Under the pieces are notes generated by a model. That model searched no databases, was not told where the DNA came from, and saw only the letters and a list, made by a program, of their open reading frames with translations. The position numbers and the translations under genes were made by a program. From assembly GCF_030144325.1 (NCBI RefSeq), contig NZ_CP126307.1, positions 1,550,001-1,614,000 of the forward strand: a DNA stretch of 64,000 bases, read 5' to 3'. Below are positions 1 through 7,920 of the stretch, in pieces (the first letter of the stretch is position 1; every line of letters starts with the position of its first letter). Source of the stretch: Bosea vestrisii (GTDB lineage: Bacteria; Pseudomonadota; Alphaproteobacteria; Rhizobiales; Beijerinckiaceae).

Positions 1-173
1 TCATCCTGGCTGAGCAATCCGGCACGTTCGAGCTCGGCCGCGTGCGCCTTGCCGCCAGCAATGTCCTGCGGCGCCAGCCGGGCATGGGCGCCGGCCGCGC
101 TCGACAGCTTCATCATGCGCGGGTCCGGCGGCTTGCGGAAACGGCCGCCCCAGAGACGCGTGGTCTGGTTCAT
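1..173 (-). CDS. argH: Argininosuccinate lyase, N-terminal part (runs off left edge)
   Basis: Only the first 57 codons lie in the window. The reading begins MNQTTRLWGGRF and continues with the DIAGGKAHA stretch. Both match the start of argininosuccinate lyase, where the N-terminal LWGGRF is a hallmark. The enzyme cleaves argininosuccinate to arginine and fumarate in the cytoplasm. The start is supported by a purine-rich GGGGAGAAG just upstream. The active-site segments are outside the window, so identity rests on the N-terminal motif alone. Confidence 0.85.
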   Translation of the reverse strand, partial: MNQTTRLWGGRFRKPPDPRMMKLSSAAGAHARLAPQDIAGGKAHAAELERAGLLSQD

Positions 174-268
174 GATGCTTCTCCCCTTACGCAAAACACT
201 GCCCCCTTGACCGCGCAACCGGCAAACGAAACGATCTCCTCCAGGGTAGTCGCTGAAGGAATATCTAT

Positions 269-1174
269 TTGGCCGGTCGCAACCTCCCGCCGTCGACCAC
301 GGCGCTTCGGGTCTTCCTTGCCGTCGCCCGCCTCGGCTCGACGGCGAAGGCGGCCGGCGAGGTGCACCTGACCCAGAGCGCCGTCTCCAAGCAGATCCAG
401 GCGCTGGAGGAGCATCTCGGTACTGTCCTGTTCGAGCGCAGCCCGGCCGGGCTGAAACCGACCGAGGCCGGCACGATCTACCGTCCCTATGCTGAAGCTG
501 CGATCGAGCAGATGGAGCGCGGCGCCCGCCGCCTCGCCGAGCGCGCCGCGATCGGCCGGCCGATCCGCCTGCACATGATCGCCATCGCCGGCGAGCGCTG
601 GCTGATGGAGCGCTTCCCGGACTTCGCCCAGGCCCATCCCGAGATCGACGTCCAGTTCACCAATTTCGTCAGCGAGAAGGAGATCGAGGAGGCCGACCTC
701 GAGATCGTCCACGGCTTCGGCCCCTGGCAGGATCGCGAGTCGCATTATCTCTTCGGCCGCCGGGTCGCGCTGGTTGCAGCACCCGCAGCGCTCGAACGCC
801 TGGGCGGCTTTGCCCGTGCCGCCGACATCCAGAAGATGACGCTGCTGCAGCATTTCCAGATGCCGGCCTTCTGGGCCGAGTTCACCGAGGCGCATGGCCT
901 GCGTGGCGCGGTGCCGGCCCATACCGTGCGTTACGGCTATTATTCCGTGATCATCCGCGCCGCCGTCGCCGGGCTCGGCGTCGCGCTCGCCCCTCGCTGC
1001 TATGTCGCCGAGGAACTGGCCTCCGGCGCGCTGGTCAATCCGCTCGGCCTCGACTTCGACAGCGCGACCGGCTGCTGGCTGACCGTCAATTCGCAGAGCG
1101 AGCACAGCCCGGCCCTCGACACGCTGGTCGCCTGGCTCTGCGAGGAGGCCCGCCGCTTCGAGGCCGCGGGTTGA
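269..1174 (+). CDS. LysR-family transcriptional regulator (GcvA-like)
   Basis: A 301-residue protein of normal LysR length. Residues about 8-65 form the winged helix-turn-helix (STAKAAGEVHLTQSAVSKQI, then LGTVLFER), and the rest is a periplasmic-binding-protein-like effector domain. The domain pattern resembles GcvA-type regulators. The start is a TTG preceded by GAAGGA at good spacing; no ATG fits the N-terminus. It is divergent from argH, with a 95-bp intergenic region that probably holds both promoters. The inducer and target genes are unknown. Confidence 0.85.
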   Translation: MAGRNLPPSTTALRVFLAVARLGSTAKAAGEVHLTQSAVSKQIQALEEHLGTVLFERSPAGLKPTEAGTIYRPYAEAAIEQMERGARRLAERAAIGRPIRLHMIAIAGERWLMERFPDFAQAHPEIDVQFTNFVSEKEIEEADLEIVHGFGPWQDRESHYLFGRRVALVAAPAALERLGGFARAADIQKMTLLQHFQMPAFWAEFTEAHGLRGAVPAHTVRYGYYSVIIRAAVAGLGVALAPRCYVAEELASGALVNPLGLDFDSATGCWLTVNSQSEHSPALDTLVAWLCEEARRFEAAG

Positions 1175-1229
1175 GCCCACCGGACGCATGCTCTAGACCG
1201 ACCGCCATGCTTCCGATGGCGAAGGCCCG

Positions 1230-2117
1230 ATGCGCATAGCCGTGACCGGACGGACCGGGCAGGTCGTCCAATCCCTCCTCGCCCGCGCCGGGGCGGCCGG
1301 CGTCACGGTCATCCCGGTCGGCCGGCCTGAGTTCGATCTGGCGCAGCCGGAAAGCGTTCAGCAGGCTCTCGCGGCGGCAAGGCCCGACTGCGTCGTCAAC
1401 GCCGCCGCCTACACTGCCGTCGACAAGGCCGAGACCGAACCGGAGCTCGCCATGCGGATCAACGGCGCTGGAGCCGGTGCTGTGGCCGCAGCGGCTGCCG
1501 CCTTGGGCGTGCCGCTGATCCAGATCTCCACCGACTATGTCTTCGACGGCATGGCCTCGCGGCCCTGGCGCGAAGACGATCCGACCGCCCCGCTCGGCGC
1601 CTATGGCCTCTCCAAACTGGCCGGCGAGGACGCAGTCGCGGCCGCGACGCGTAACCACGCCATCCTGCGCACCGCCTGGGTCTACAGCCCCTATGGCGCG
1701 AACTTCGTGAAGACCATGCTGCGCCTCGCTGAGAGCAGGGACGAGGTCGGTGTCGTCTCCGACCAGCTGGGCTCGCCAACCAGCGCGCTCGACCTCGCTG
1801 ACGCCATCATCGCGGTCGCGAAGGCGCTGGTCGCCCGCCCCGGCGATGCCTCGCTGCGCGGCATCTTCCATGCCGCCGGCACCGGCGAGGCAAGCTGGGC
1901 CGATCTCGCTGAGACCGTCTTCGCCGCCTCGGCAGCACTCGGCGGACCGAGCGCGACCGTCAGGCGCATCGCGACTTTGGACTACCCCACCCCTGCCCGG
2001 CGGCCAACCAATTCGCGGCTCGACTGCAGCCTGCTAGCCGAACGGCACGGCCTGCACCTGCCGCCATGGCAGGACTCGGTCCAAGCCTGCGTCGCCACGC
2101 TGCTCGCGCAACCCTGA
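1230..2117 (+). CDS. rfbD: dTDP-4-dehydrorhamnose reductase
   Basis: A 295-residue extended SDR that reduces dTDP-4-keto-L-rhamnose to dTDP-L-rhamnose, the last step of dTDP-rhamnose synthesis for surface polysaccharide. Visible features are the N-terminal nucleotide loop GRTGQ (residues 7-11), the STDYVFDG motif (100-107) and the catalytic YxxxK (Tyr125, Lys129). Length is typical of RmlD. It is followed after 17 bp by rmlA and is probably cotranscribed with it. The other two enzymes of the pathway (RmlB, RmlC) are not in this window. Confidence 0.92.
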   Translation: MRIAVTGRTGQVVQSLLARAGAAGVTVIPVGRPEFDLAQPESVQQALAAARPDCVVNAAAYTAVDKAETEPELAMRINGAGAGAVAAAAAALGVPLIQISTDYVFDGMASRPWREDDPTAPLGAYGLSKLAGEDAVAAATRNHAILRTAWVYSPYGANFVKTMLRLAESRDEVGVVSDQLGSPTSALDLADAIIAVAKALVARPGDASLRGIFHAAGTGEASWADLAETVFAASAALGGPSATVRRIATLDYPTPARRPTNSRLDCSLLAERHGLHLPPWQDSVQACVATLLAQP

Positions 2118-2134
2118 AGCTGAAGGAGCTATCG

Positions 2135-3007
2135 ATGAAGGGGATCATCCTCGCCGGCGGCAGCGGCACCCGGCTTCACCCGATGACCATGGTGACGTCG
2201 AAGCAGCTTCTGCCGATCTACGACAAGCCGATGATCTATTACCCGCTCTCGACGCTGATGCTCGCCGGCATCAACGAGATCCTGATCATCTCGACGCCGG
2301 AGGACGCCCCGCGCTTCGAGGCGCTGTTCGGCAATGGCGAGCGCTGGGGCCTCAAGCTCTCCTATGCGGTGCAGCCCAGGCCGGAGGGCCTGGCGCAGGC
2401 CTATCATATTGGCGCCGATTTCGTCGCCGGCGGCCCCTCCGCCCTGATCCTCGGCGACAATCTCTATTACGGCGACGGCCTCACCGATGTGCTCCACCGC
2501 GCCGCGGCCCGGACCAGCGGCGCCACCGTCTTCGCCTATCGCGTCAGCGACCCCGAGCGCTATGGCGTCGTCTCCTTCGACGCCGCCGGCAAGGCGCTCT
2601 CGATCGAGGAGAAGCCCAAGGTCCCGCGCTCGCACTGGGCGGTGACCGGCCTCTATTTCTATGACGCCGAGGTGGTCGAGATCGCCCGCAAGCTGAAGCC
2701 CTCGGCCCGCGGCGAGCTCGAGATCACCGACGTCAACCTCGCCTATCTCGAACGCGGCGCGCTCAGCGTCGAGCGGCTCGGTCGCGGCTATGCCTGGCTC
2801 GACACCGGCACACCGGATTCCCTCGTCGAGGCCTCGGAGTTCGTGCGCACGCTGGAGCGCCGCCAGGGCTTCCGCATCGCCTGCCCGGAAGAGATCGCCT
2901 TCGAAAACGGCTGGATCGACCGCGAGCAACTGCGCGCGCTCGGCCAGGCGCTGTCGAAGAGCGGCTATGGCCAGTACCTGCTCGGGGTGGCCGAACGGGA
3001 GCAGTGA
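2135..3007 (+). CDS. rfbA: Glucose-1-phosphate thymidylyltransferase
   Basis: A 290-residue nucleotidyltransferase, first step of dTDP-rhamnose synthesis (glucose-1-phosphate + dTTP to dTDP-glucose). The N-terminus MKGIILAGGSGTRLHPMT is the family signature, followed by SKQLLPIYDKPMIYYPLS, which carries the active-site lysine. The LILGDNLYYGDGL segment is the usual metal/substrate loop. The ATG at 2135 is preferred because it places the signature at the N-terminus and has AAGGAG upstream; an earlier in-frame start would overlap rfbD and add an unrelated extension. Confidence 0.95.
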   Translation: MKGIILAGGSGTRLHPMTMVTSKQLLPIYDKPMIYYPLSTLMLAGINEILIISTPEDAPRFEALFGNGERWGLKLSYAVQPRPEGLAQAYHIGADFVAGGPSALILGDNLYYGDGLTDVLHRAAARTSGATVFAYRVSDPERYGVVSFDAAGKALSIEEKPKVPRSHWAVTGLYFYDAEVVEIARKLKPSARGELEITDVNLAYLERGALSVERLGRGYAWLDTGTPDSLVEASEFVRTLERRQGFRIACPEEIAFENGWIDREQLRALGQALSKSGYGQYLLGVAEREQ

Positions 3008-3016
3008 GCCGCCGGC

Positions 3017-3922
3017 TCAGGCGGTCTCCGCTTCGAGCGCGAACCGGTTTCGCACCTCCGTCAGCACCGCCAGGAAATCGCGGACGAGTTGCGGCCGCGG
3101 CCGCCCCGGCGGGAAGACGAGATGCTTGCGGAAATAAAGCGCGGGCTCGAAGCGCAGCACCCTGAACCCGGAGCGGTCAAGCCCGGCGATCGCAGCGGGA
3201 TTGACGAGGCCGACCCCCGCCCCTTCCGAGGCCAGCGCGCAGACGGTGGCGGAATACTCCACATCCACGGCCACACGCGGCTTTGCCTCCACAGCCGCAA
3301 ACGCAGCGGCGAGATCGCGCGACAGGCGCTCGTCGAAGTCGAGCTGCAGAAAGGGCTGGTCGTGCAGATCCTCGGGCCGGATCACGGCCCGGCTTGCGAG
3401 AGGATGAGCGCGCGGCAGCACGGCGACCATCCGGTAATCGGCGAAATGCTGGTGCTCGACGCCGTTGAGATCAATCTCCTCCGAGCACAGCCCGACATCG
3501 AACTGCCCGGACGCGACGAGATCCCGGACCTGGCTGGAGGATTGCACCTGCAGGGTCACATTGATGCGCGGGAACGCCTTCTGGAACGATGCCAGGGCCT
3601 TCGGCACCAGCCGGCCTCCGAGCGAATGCAGGCTTGCGACCTTGAGCTCGCCGGCTCCGAACTCCCGGATGCGGGCGGCGGCGGCCTCCAGTTTGGCCAT
3701 CGCCAGGAAGTGACTGTCGACCTCGCGGAAGAACATCCGCCCCTCGAAGGTCGGAACCATGCGGCTACGAATCCGATCGAACAGGCTGAAACCGAGGTCG
3801 CGCTCGAGTTCGGCAATGCAGCGGCTGATCGCCGGCTGGCTCACGCCGAGCAGCTCGGCTGCGCGCGACGCGCTGCCGCTGGTCATGACGGCGGCGAAGG
3901 CTTCGAGCTGGCGGTGCTGCAT
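3017..3922 (-). CDS. LysR-family transcriptional regulator
   Basis: A 301-residue LysR protein with the HTH at residues 1-62 (SASRAAELLGVSQPAISRCI, LERDLGFSLFDR) and a C-terminal effector-binding domain. It is transcribed divergently from the amino-acid binding protein at 4022 with a 99-bp gap. By family habit it probably regulates that gene and the PLP enzyme behind it, and itself. The ligand may be an amino acid or a derivative (inference from context). Confidence 0.85.
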   Translation of the reverse strand: MQHRQLEAFAAVMTSGSASRAAELLGVSQPAISRCIAELERDLGFSLFDRIRSRMVPTFEGRMFFREVDSHFLAMAKLEAAAARIREFGAGELKVASLHSLGGRLVPKALASFQKAFPRINVTLQVQSSSQVRDLVASGQFDVGLCSEEIDLNGVEHQHFADYRMVAVLPRAHPLASRAVIRPEDLHDQPFLQLDFDERLSRDLAAAFAAVEAKPRVAVDVEYSATVCALASEGAGVGLVNPAAIAGLDRSGFRVLRFEPALYFRKHLVFPPGRPRPQLVRDFLAVLTEVRNRFALEAETA

Positions 3923-3964
3923 GCCTATCAGCTCTTGTTATCAAATGGCCGGACTTCGATATTG

Positions 3965-3977
3965 GACGCATAGCGTC
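3965..3977. promoter_or_regulatory. Palindrome in the LysR / SBP divergent promoter region
   Basis: GACGC-ATA-GCGTC is a 5-3-5 inverted repeat between the divergent lysR gene and the binding-protein gene. It is a possible LysR operator judging by position only; no independent support. Confidence 0.3.
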
Positions 3978-4021
3978 GCCCTGCCTAGCCTCGCCCCAAG
4001 CAGACAAGAATGGAGGGGCGA

Positions 4022-5047
4022 ATGATCACGGAATTGCTCAAGACAACGGCGCTCGCAGCCGGCCTGCTGCTGTTCTCTCTGCCATCGGCCGTCGCCGGGC
4101 CGCATCTCGATGTCCTGAAACAGCGCGGCATCCTCAAATGCGGCACCTCCGAAGGCACGCCCGGCATCACCATGCCGGACCGGGAGGGCAAGTGGACCGG
4201 CATCTATGCCGATCTCTGCCGCGCCATCGCGGCCGCGGTGCTTGGCGATGCGACCAAGGTCGATTTCGTGCCGACGACCACGGTCACGCGCTTCACCGCC
4301 TTGCAGAGCGGCGAGATCGACGTCCTCTCGCGCACCGCGACAGTGACCCTGACCCGCGAGGCCCAGCTCGGCCTGCGCTTCGCGCCCATCTGGTTCTATG
4401 ACGGACAGGCGATCATCGTCGCGCGCAAGCTGAACGTTTCCAGCGCCAGGCAGCTCAGTGGCGCGACCATCTGCGTGCAGCAGGGCAGCACCTCCGAGCT
4501 CAACCTCTCCGAATATTTCCGCACGCACGGCATGACGTTCTCGCCGGTGACGGTCGCGACGCTCGATGCGGTCGAGGATGCCTTCTTCTCGGGCCGCTGC
4601 GACGCCTACAGCAACGACTCGACCCCGCTGATCGGCATGCGGCTCAAGGCCGAACGGCCCGACGACTACATCCTGCTGCCGGAGCGCCTGTCGAAGGAGC
4701 CGACTGCGCTGGCGATCCGCAAGGGCGACGAGCAGTTCTACGACGTCGTCCGCTGGGCGATCTTCGCATTGATGGAAGCCGAGGAGATGGGTGTCACCTC
4801 CGCCAATGCCGCCGAGCTCGCCGCGAAAGGCCCGCCCGCCGTCAAGCGCCTGCTCGGCAGCGAGCCCGGCCTCGGCAAGGCGCTCGGACTCGACGAGCGC
4901 TGGGTGGCGCGGATGATCACCGCGGTCGGCAACTATGGCGAGATCTTCGAGCGCAATCTCGGCAAGGGCTCGCGCATCGGCCTCGATCGCGGCCAGAACG
5001 ATCTCTGGACGCGCGGCGGCCAGATCTACGCCTTGCCGTTGCGCTGA
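4022..5047 (+). CDS. General L-amino-acid ABC transporter substrate-binding protein (AapJ-like), orphan
   Basis: A 341-residue periplasmic binding protein of the polar/general amino acid family. Residues 1-24 form a signal peptide (TALAAGLLLFSLPSAVA), followed by the family pattern ILKCGTSEGTPGI, TGIYADLCRAIAAAVLGD and the FTALQSGEIDVLSR binding loop. The ATG at 4022 follows GGAGGGG and is preferred to an ATG 12 bp upstream. No permease or ATPase gene lies nearby, so it must use a transporter encoded elsewhere or act as a sensor. A PLP enzyme gene begins 8 bp downstream, suggesting coupled uptake and breakdown of one amino acid. Confidence 0.85.
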   Translation: MITELLKTTALAAGLLLFSLPSAVAGPHLDVLKQRGILKCGTSEGTPGITMPDREGKWTGIYADLCRAIAAAVLGDATKVDFVPTTTVTRFTALQSGEIDVLSRTATVTLTREAQLGLRFAPIWFYDGQAIIVARKLNVSSARQLSGATICVQQGSTSELNLSEYFRTHGMTFSPVTVATLDAVEDAFFSGRCDAYSNDSTPLIGMRLKAERPDDYILLPERLSKEPTALAIRKGDEQFYDVVRWAIFALMEAEEMGVTSANAAELAAKGPPAVKRLLGSEPGLGKALGLDERWVARMITAVGNYGEIFERNLGKGSRIGLDRGQNDLWTRGGQIYALPLR

Positions 5048-5054
5048 AGTGAAT

Positions 5055-6359
5055 ATGGACTGCTTTGCCGATCGTGGCCCGGAGGCGGCTCTGCCGTCCT
5101 GGGTCACCACCTCGCCATCTCTGGCCGACGCCCTGATCTCGATGTTCGATGGCGATCGGCGCCCGCTCTATCCGCAGATTGCCCCGTTCGTCGCCCATGT
5201 CGACGAGGCAGGCGACGAGCCGTTCCACTATCCCTACGAGGTCGGCTACGCCTACGAGCGTCTTCGCGAGGGCCTGTTCGCGTCGCACCTCGGCAGTGGC
5301 CTCGAACGCTGGGCGCCGCTGCTGCCACCTCTCCTGCCCGGCCTGTCCTGCGGCGAGGGCGGGACACCATTGGTTCCGGCACGCCAGGCCGCCGCCTGGG
5401 CCGGCCTGCCCGAGCTCCTCGTCAAGGACGAGAGCGCCAATCCGAGCTGGAGCCATAAGGACCGGCTGAGCCTGTGCACCGTCAGTGCCGCTGCGGCCGC
5501 CGGCGCGATCGGCACGGTCATCTCCTCATCCGGCAACCATGGCGCCTCGGCCGCCGCCTATTCCGCCCGCGCCGGGCTGAAATGCATCGTGCTCTGCGAC
5601 GACGCGGTTTCGCTGCCTCATGCACGGCAGATGCGCGCCTATGGCGCCGCCGTGGTCGCCATGCCGCGCGCCGCCCGCTGGCCGCTGCTCGATCTCCTGT
5701 CGCGCCAGCCAGGCTGGTATCTGATCGGCAACACGGCGCCGACCCATACCGGCCACCCGTTCGGCCCCGAGGGCTACAAGACAATCGCCTATGAACTCTT
5801 CCTCGAGCTCGGCCGGGTGCCCGCCGCCGTCTCCGTGCCGACCAGCTACGGCGAATTGCTGTTCGGCATCGGCAAGGGCTTCGCCGAGCTGAAGGCGCTC
5901 GGTCTTACCACCAGCGAGCCGATGCTGATCGCCGCCGAGCCCGAAGGCGGCAACGCGCTGGGACGGCTCTGGAGCGATGTCGCACCGGCAACACGCGAGC
6001 CCTCCACCACGATCGCTCACGGCATCGGCTCGGCGCGCGCCGGCTATCGCGGGCTCGCCGCCCTGCGCCGGTCCCGGGGCTATGCGATCCCTGTCGGCGA
6101 CGCCGAGATCTCAGCTGCACAAGCTGCGTTGACGCGGGACGGGCTGTGGAGCGAGCCAGCCTCGGCCGCGGGGCTCGCGGCTCTGCGCGTTTGGGCCGAT
6201 GAGAACGTGGTACCCGAAGGACCGATCATCCACATCTCGACCTCTTGCGGCCTGAAGGCCAGCGGCCGCGACACCAGCGCCGTGCCGCATCTGGCCGCTG
6301 CAGACTGGAACGATCTGCGCAGCGCGCTCACCGCGGTCTACGGACTGCATCTCGACTGA
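5055..6359 (+). CDS. Threonine-synthase-like PLP-dependent enzyme
   Basis: A 434-residue fold-type II PLP enzyme. The Schiff-base lysine is in NPSWSHKDRLS (Lys135), equivalent to SxKDR of threonine synthase, and the phosphate-gripping SSSGNHGASAAAYSARAG loop follows. The C-terminal half has the usual SYGELLFGIGKGF region. It lies 8 bp behind an amino-acid binding protein and is probably in the same operon, so a catabolic lyase/dehydratase acting on an imported amino acid or derivative is as likely as true threonine synthesis. Start chosen at the first ATG after the upstream stop; the ribosome site is weak and translational coupling is possible. Confidence 0.75.
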   Translation: MDCFADRGPEAALPSWVTTSPSLADALISMFDGDRRPLYPQIAPFVAHVDEAGDEPFHYPYEVGYAYERLREGLFASHLGSGLERWAPLLPPLLPGLSCGEGGTPLVPARQAAAWAGLPELLVKDESANPSWSHKDRLSLCTVSAAAAAGAIGTVISSSGNHGASAAAYSARAGLKCIVLCDDAVSLPHARQMRAYGAAVVAMPRAARWPLLDLLSRQPGWYLIGNTAPTHTGHPFGPEGYKTIAYELFLELGRVPAAVSVPTSYGELLFGIGKGFAELKALGLTTSEPMLIAAEPEGGNALGRLWSDVAPATREPSTTIAHGIGSARAGYRGLAALRRSRGYAIPVGDAEISAAQAALTRDGLWSEPASAAGLAALRVWADENVVPEGPIIHISTSCGLKASGRDTSAVPHLAAADWNDLRSALTAVYGLHLD

Positions 6360-6482
6360 GCGCGGCACGGCATAAAGCGTCTCTTCCGTTTCCGGCGCAG
6401 GACAGCCATGCTGCGTCCGCCATGGCGGACGCCCTCGGGACAAGGAAGGTTGACGCCGCCTCCATCGGATATGAAGAGCTGC

Positions 6483-7910
6483 ATGACCATTGCCGCCACC
6501 ACGCCGGGCACCGCCCGGCATCCCGCCCTCGACGGCCTGACCGCCTCCCTGCGCGAGCTTCTCGGCCCGCGCTGCTCGACCTCGGACAGCGAGCGCGAGC
6601 ATCACGGCCATGGCGAATCCTATCATCCGGCCAAGGCGCCGGACGTCGTCTGCTATCCGCAGACCACCGAGGAGGTCAGCAGGATCGTCAGGCTCTGCCA
6701 TCAGGCGAAGGTGCCGGTCATTCCGTTCGGCGCCGGCACCTCGCTCGAAGGCCATGTCGTTGCGCTGCACGGCGGCGTCTGCATCGACCTTTCGCGCATG
6801 ACCGCGATCACCGAAGTCAACGCCGAGGACCTCGACTGCACGGTCGAGGCCGGCGTCACCCGCAAGCAGCTCAACGAGCACTTGCGCGACACCGGCCTGT
6901 TCTTCCCGGTCGATCCCGGTGCCGACGCCACGCTCGGCGGCATGGCCGCGACGCGCGCCTCCGGCACCAACGCCGTGCGCTACGGCACGATGAAGGACAA
7001 TGTCCTGGCGCTCACGGTGGTGCTCGCCGACGGCTCGATCGTGAAGACCGGCGGCCGGGCACGCAAATCCTCGGCCGGCTACGACCTGACCCGTCTCTTC
7101 GTCGGCTCGGAAGGCACGCTCTGCGTCATCACGGAGATCACGCTGAAGCTCTACGGCATCCCCGAGGCGAGTTCGGTCGCGGTCTGCTCCTTCCCGGACA
7201 TCGCCAGCGCCGTCAATTGCGCCATCGAGACGATCCAGTGCGGCATCCAGGTCGCCCGCGTCGAATTGCTCGACGAGACCTGCATGCGCGCGATCAACCG
7301 CCACAACAATCTGAGCTATCCCGAGACGGTCGCACTCTTCCTCGAATTCCACGGCACGGACGCGGCAGTGGTCTCGCAGGCGCAGATGGTCGAGGCGCTC
7401 GCCGAAGGCCATGGGGGCGAAGGCTGGCGCTTTGCCGCCAGCGCCGAGGAACGCAGCAAACTCTGGCAGGCCCGGCACAACCTGCACTACGCGCTGCTCG
7501 CCTTGCGTCCCGGCGCCAGCAGCTGGGGCACAGATACCTGCGTGCCGATCTCGCAGCTCGCCACCTGCATCACCGAAATCAGGGAGCACGCCAAGGACGC
7601 GCCCTTCCCGGTGACGGCGCTCGGCCATGTCGGGGACGGCAATTTCCACATGGGCTTCCTGATCAGGATGGATTCGCCCGACGAGATCCGCGAGGCCGAG
7701 CGGCTGAACGGGCTCCTGGTCAACCGCGCCATCGAACTCGGCGGCACCTGCACCGGCGAGCACGGCGTCGGCTATGGCAAGGCGAAGTTCCTGCGAAAGG
7801 AGCATGGCGACGCCGCCGTCGAGGTGATGCGCACGCTTAAAGCAAGCCTCGACCCCGACAACATCATGAACCCCGGCAAGGTCCTTCCGCCCGCGCTCGA
7901 CCTGGTCTAG
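6483..7910 (+). CDS. FAD-linked D-lactate / glycolate-type dehydrogenase (GlcD/Dld family)
   Basis: A 475-residue flavoprotein of the FAD_binding_4 / FAD-oxidase C family, which oxidises D-2-hydroxyacids to 2-oxoacids with electrons passed to the respiratory chain. Visible are the FAD loop PVIPFGAGTSLEGHV, the GGMAATRASGTNAVRYGTM segment and the C-terminal HVGDGNFH metal/substrate motif and GEHGVG. ATG at 6483 has GAAGAG upstream; in-frame ATGs at 6471 and 6408 would only add non-conserved residues. Close to cytochrome-dependent D-lactate dehydrogenase, but the exact acid cannot be fixed from sequence. Confidence 0.82.
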   Translation: MTIAATTPGTARHPALDGLTASLRELLGPRCSTSDSEREHHGHGESYHPAKAPDVVCYPQTTEEVSRIVRLCHQAKVPVIPFGAGTSLEGHVVALHGGVCIDLSRMTAITEVNAEDLDCTVEAGVTRKQLNEHLRDTGLFFPVDPGADATLGGMAATRASGTNAVRYGTMKDNVLALTVVLADGSIVKTGGRARKSSAGYDLTRLFVGSEGTLCVITEITLKLYGIPEASSVAVCSFPDIASAVNCAIETIQCGIQVARVELLDETCMRAINRHNNLSYPETVALFLEFHGTDAAVVSQAQMVEALAEGHGGEGWRFAASAEERSKLWQARHNLHYALLALRPGASSWGTDTCVPISQLATCITEIREHAKDAPFPVTALGHVGDGNFHMGFLIRMDSPDEIREAERLNGLLVNRAIELGGTCTGEHGVGYGKAKFLRKEHGDAAVEVMRTLKASLDPDNIMNPGKVLPPALDLV

Positions 7911-7920
7911 GGCCCGCCGA

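Noticed and set aside
170..1189. Long open frame on the minus strand opposite the first LysR gene
   Set aside because: GC-rich antisense shadow: composition rich in Gly/Arg/Asp without any domain, while the plus strand encodes a clear LysR protein.
6245..7840. 531-codon plus-strand frame over the FAD-dehydrogenase gene
   Set aside because: Arg/Ala/His-rich shadow in another frame of a well-conserved flavoprotein gene.
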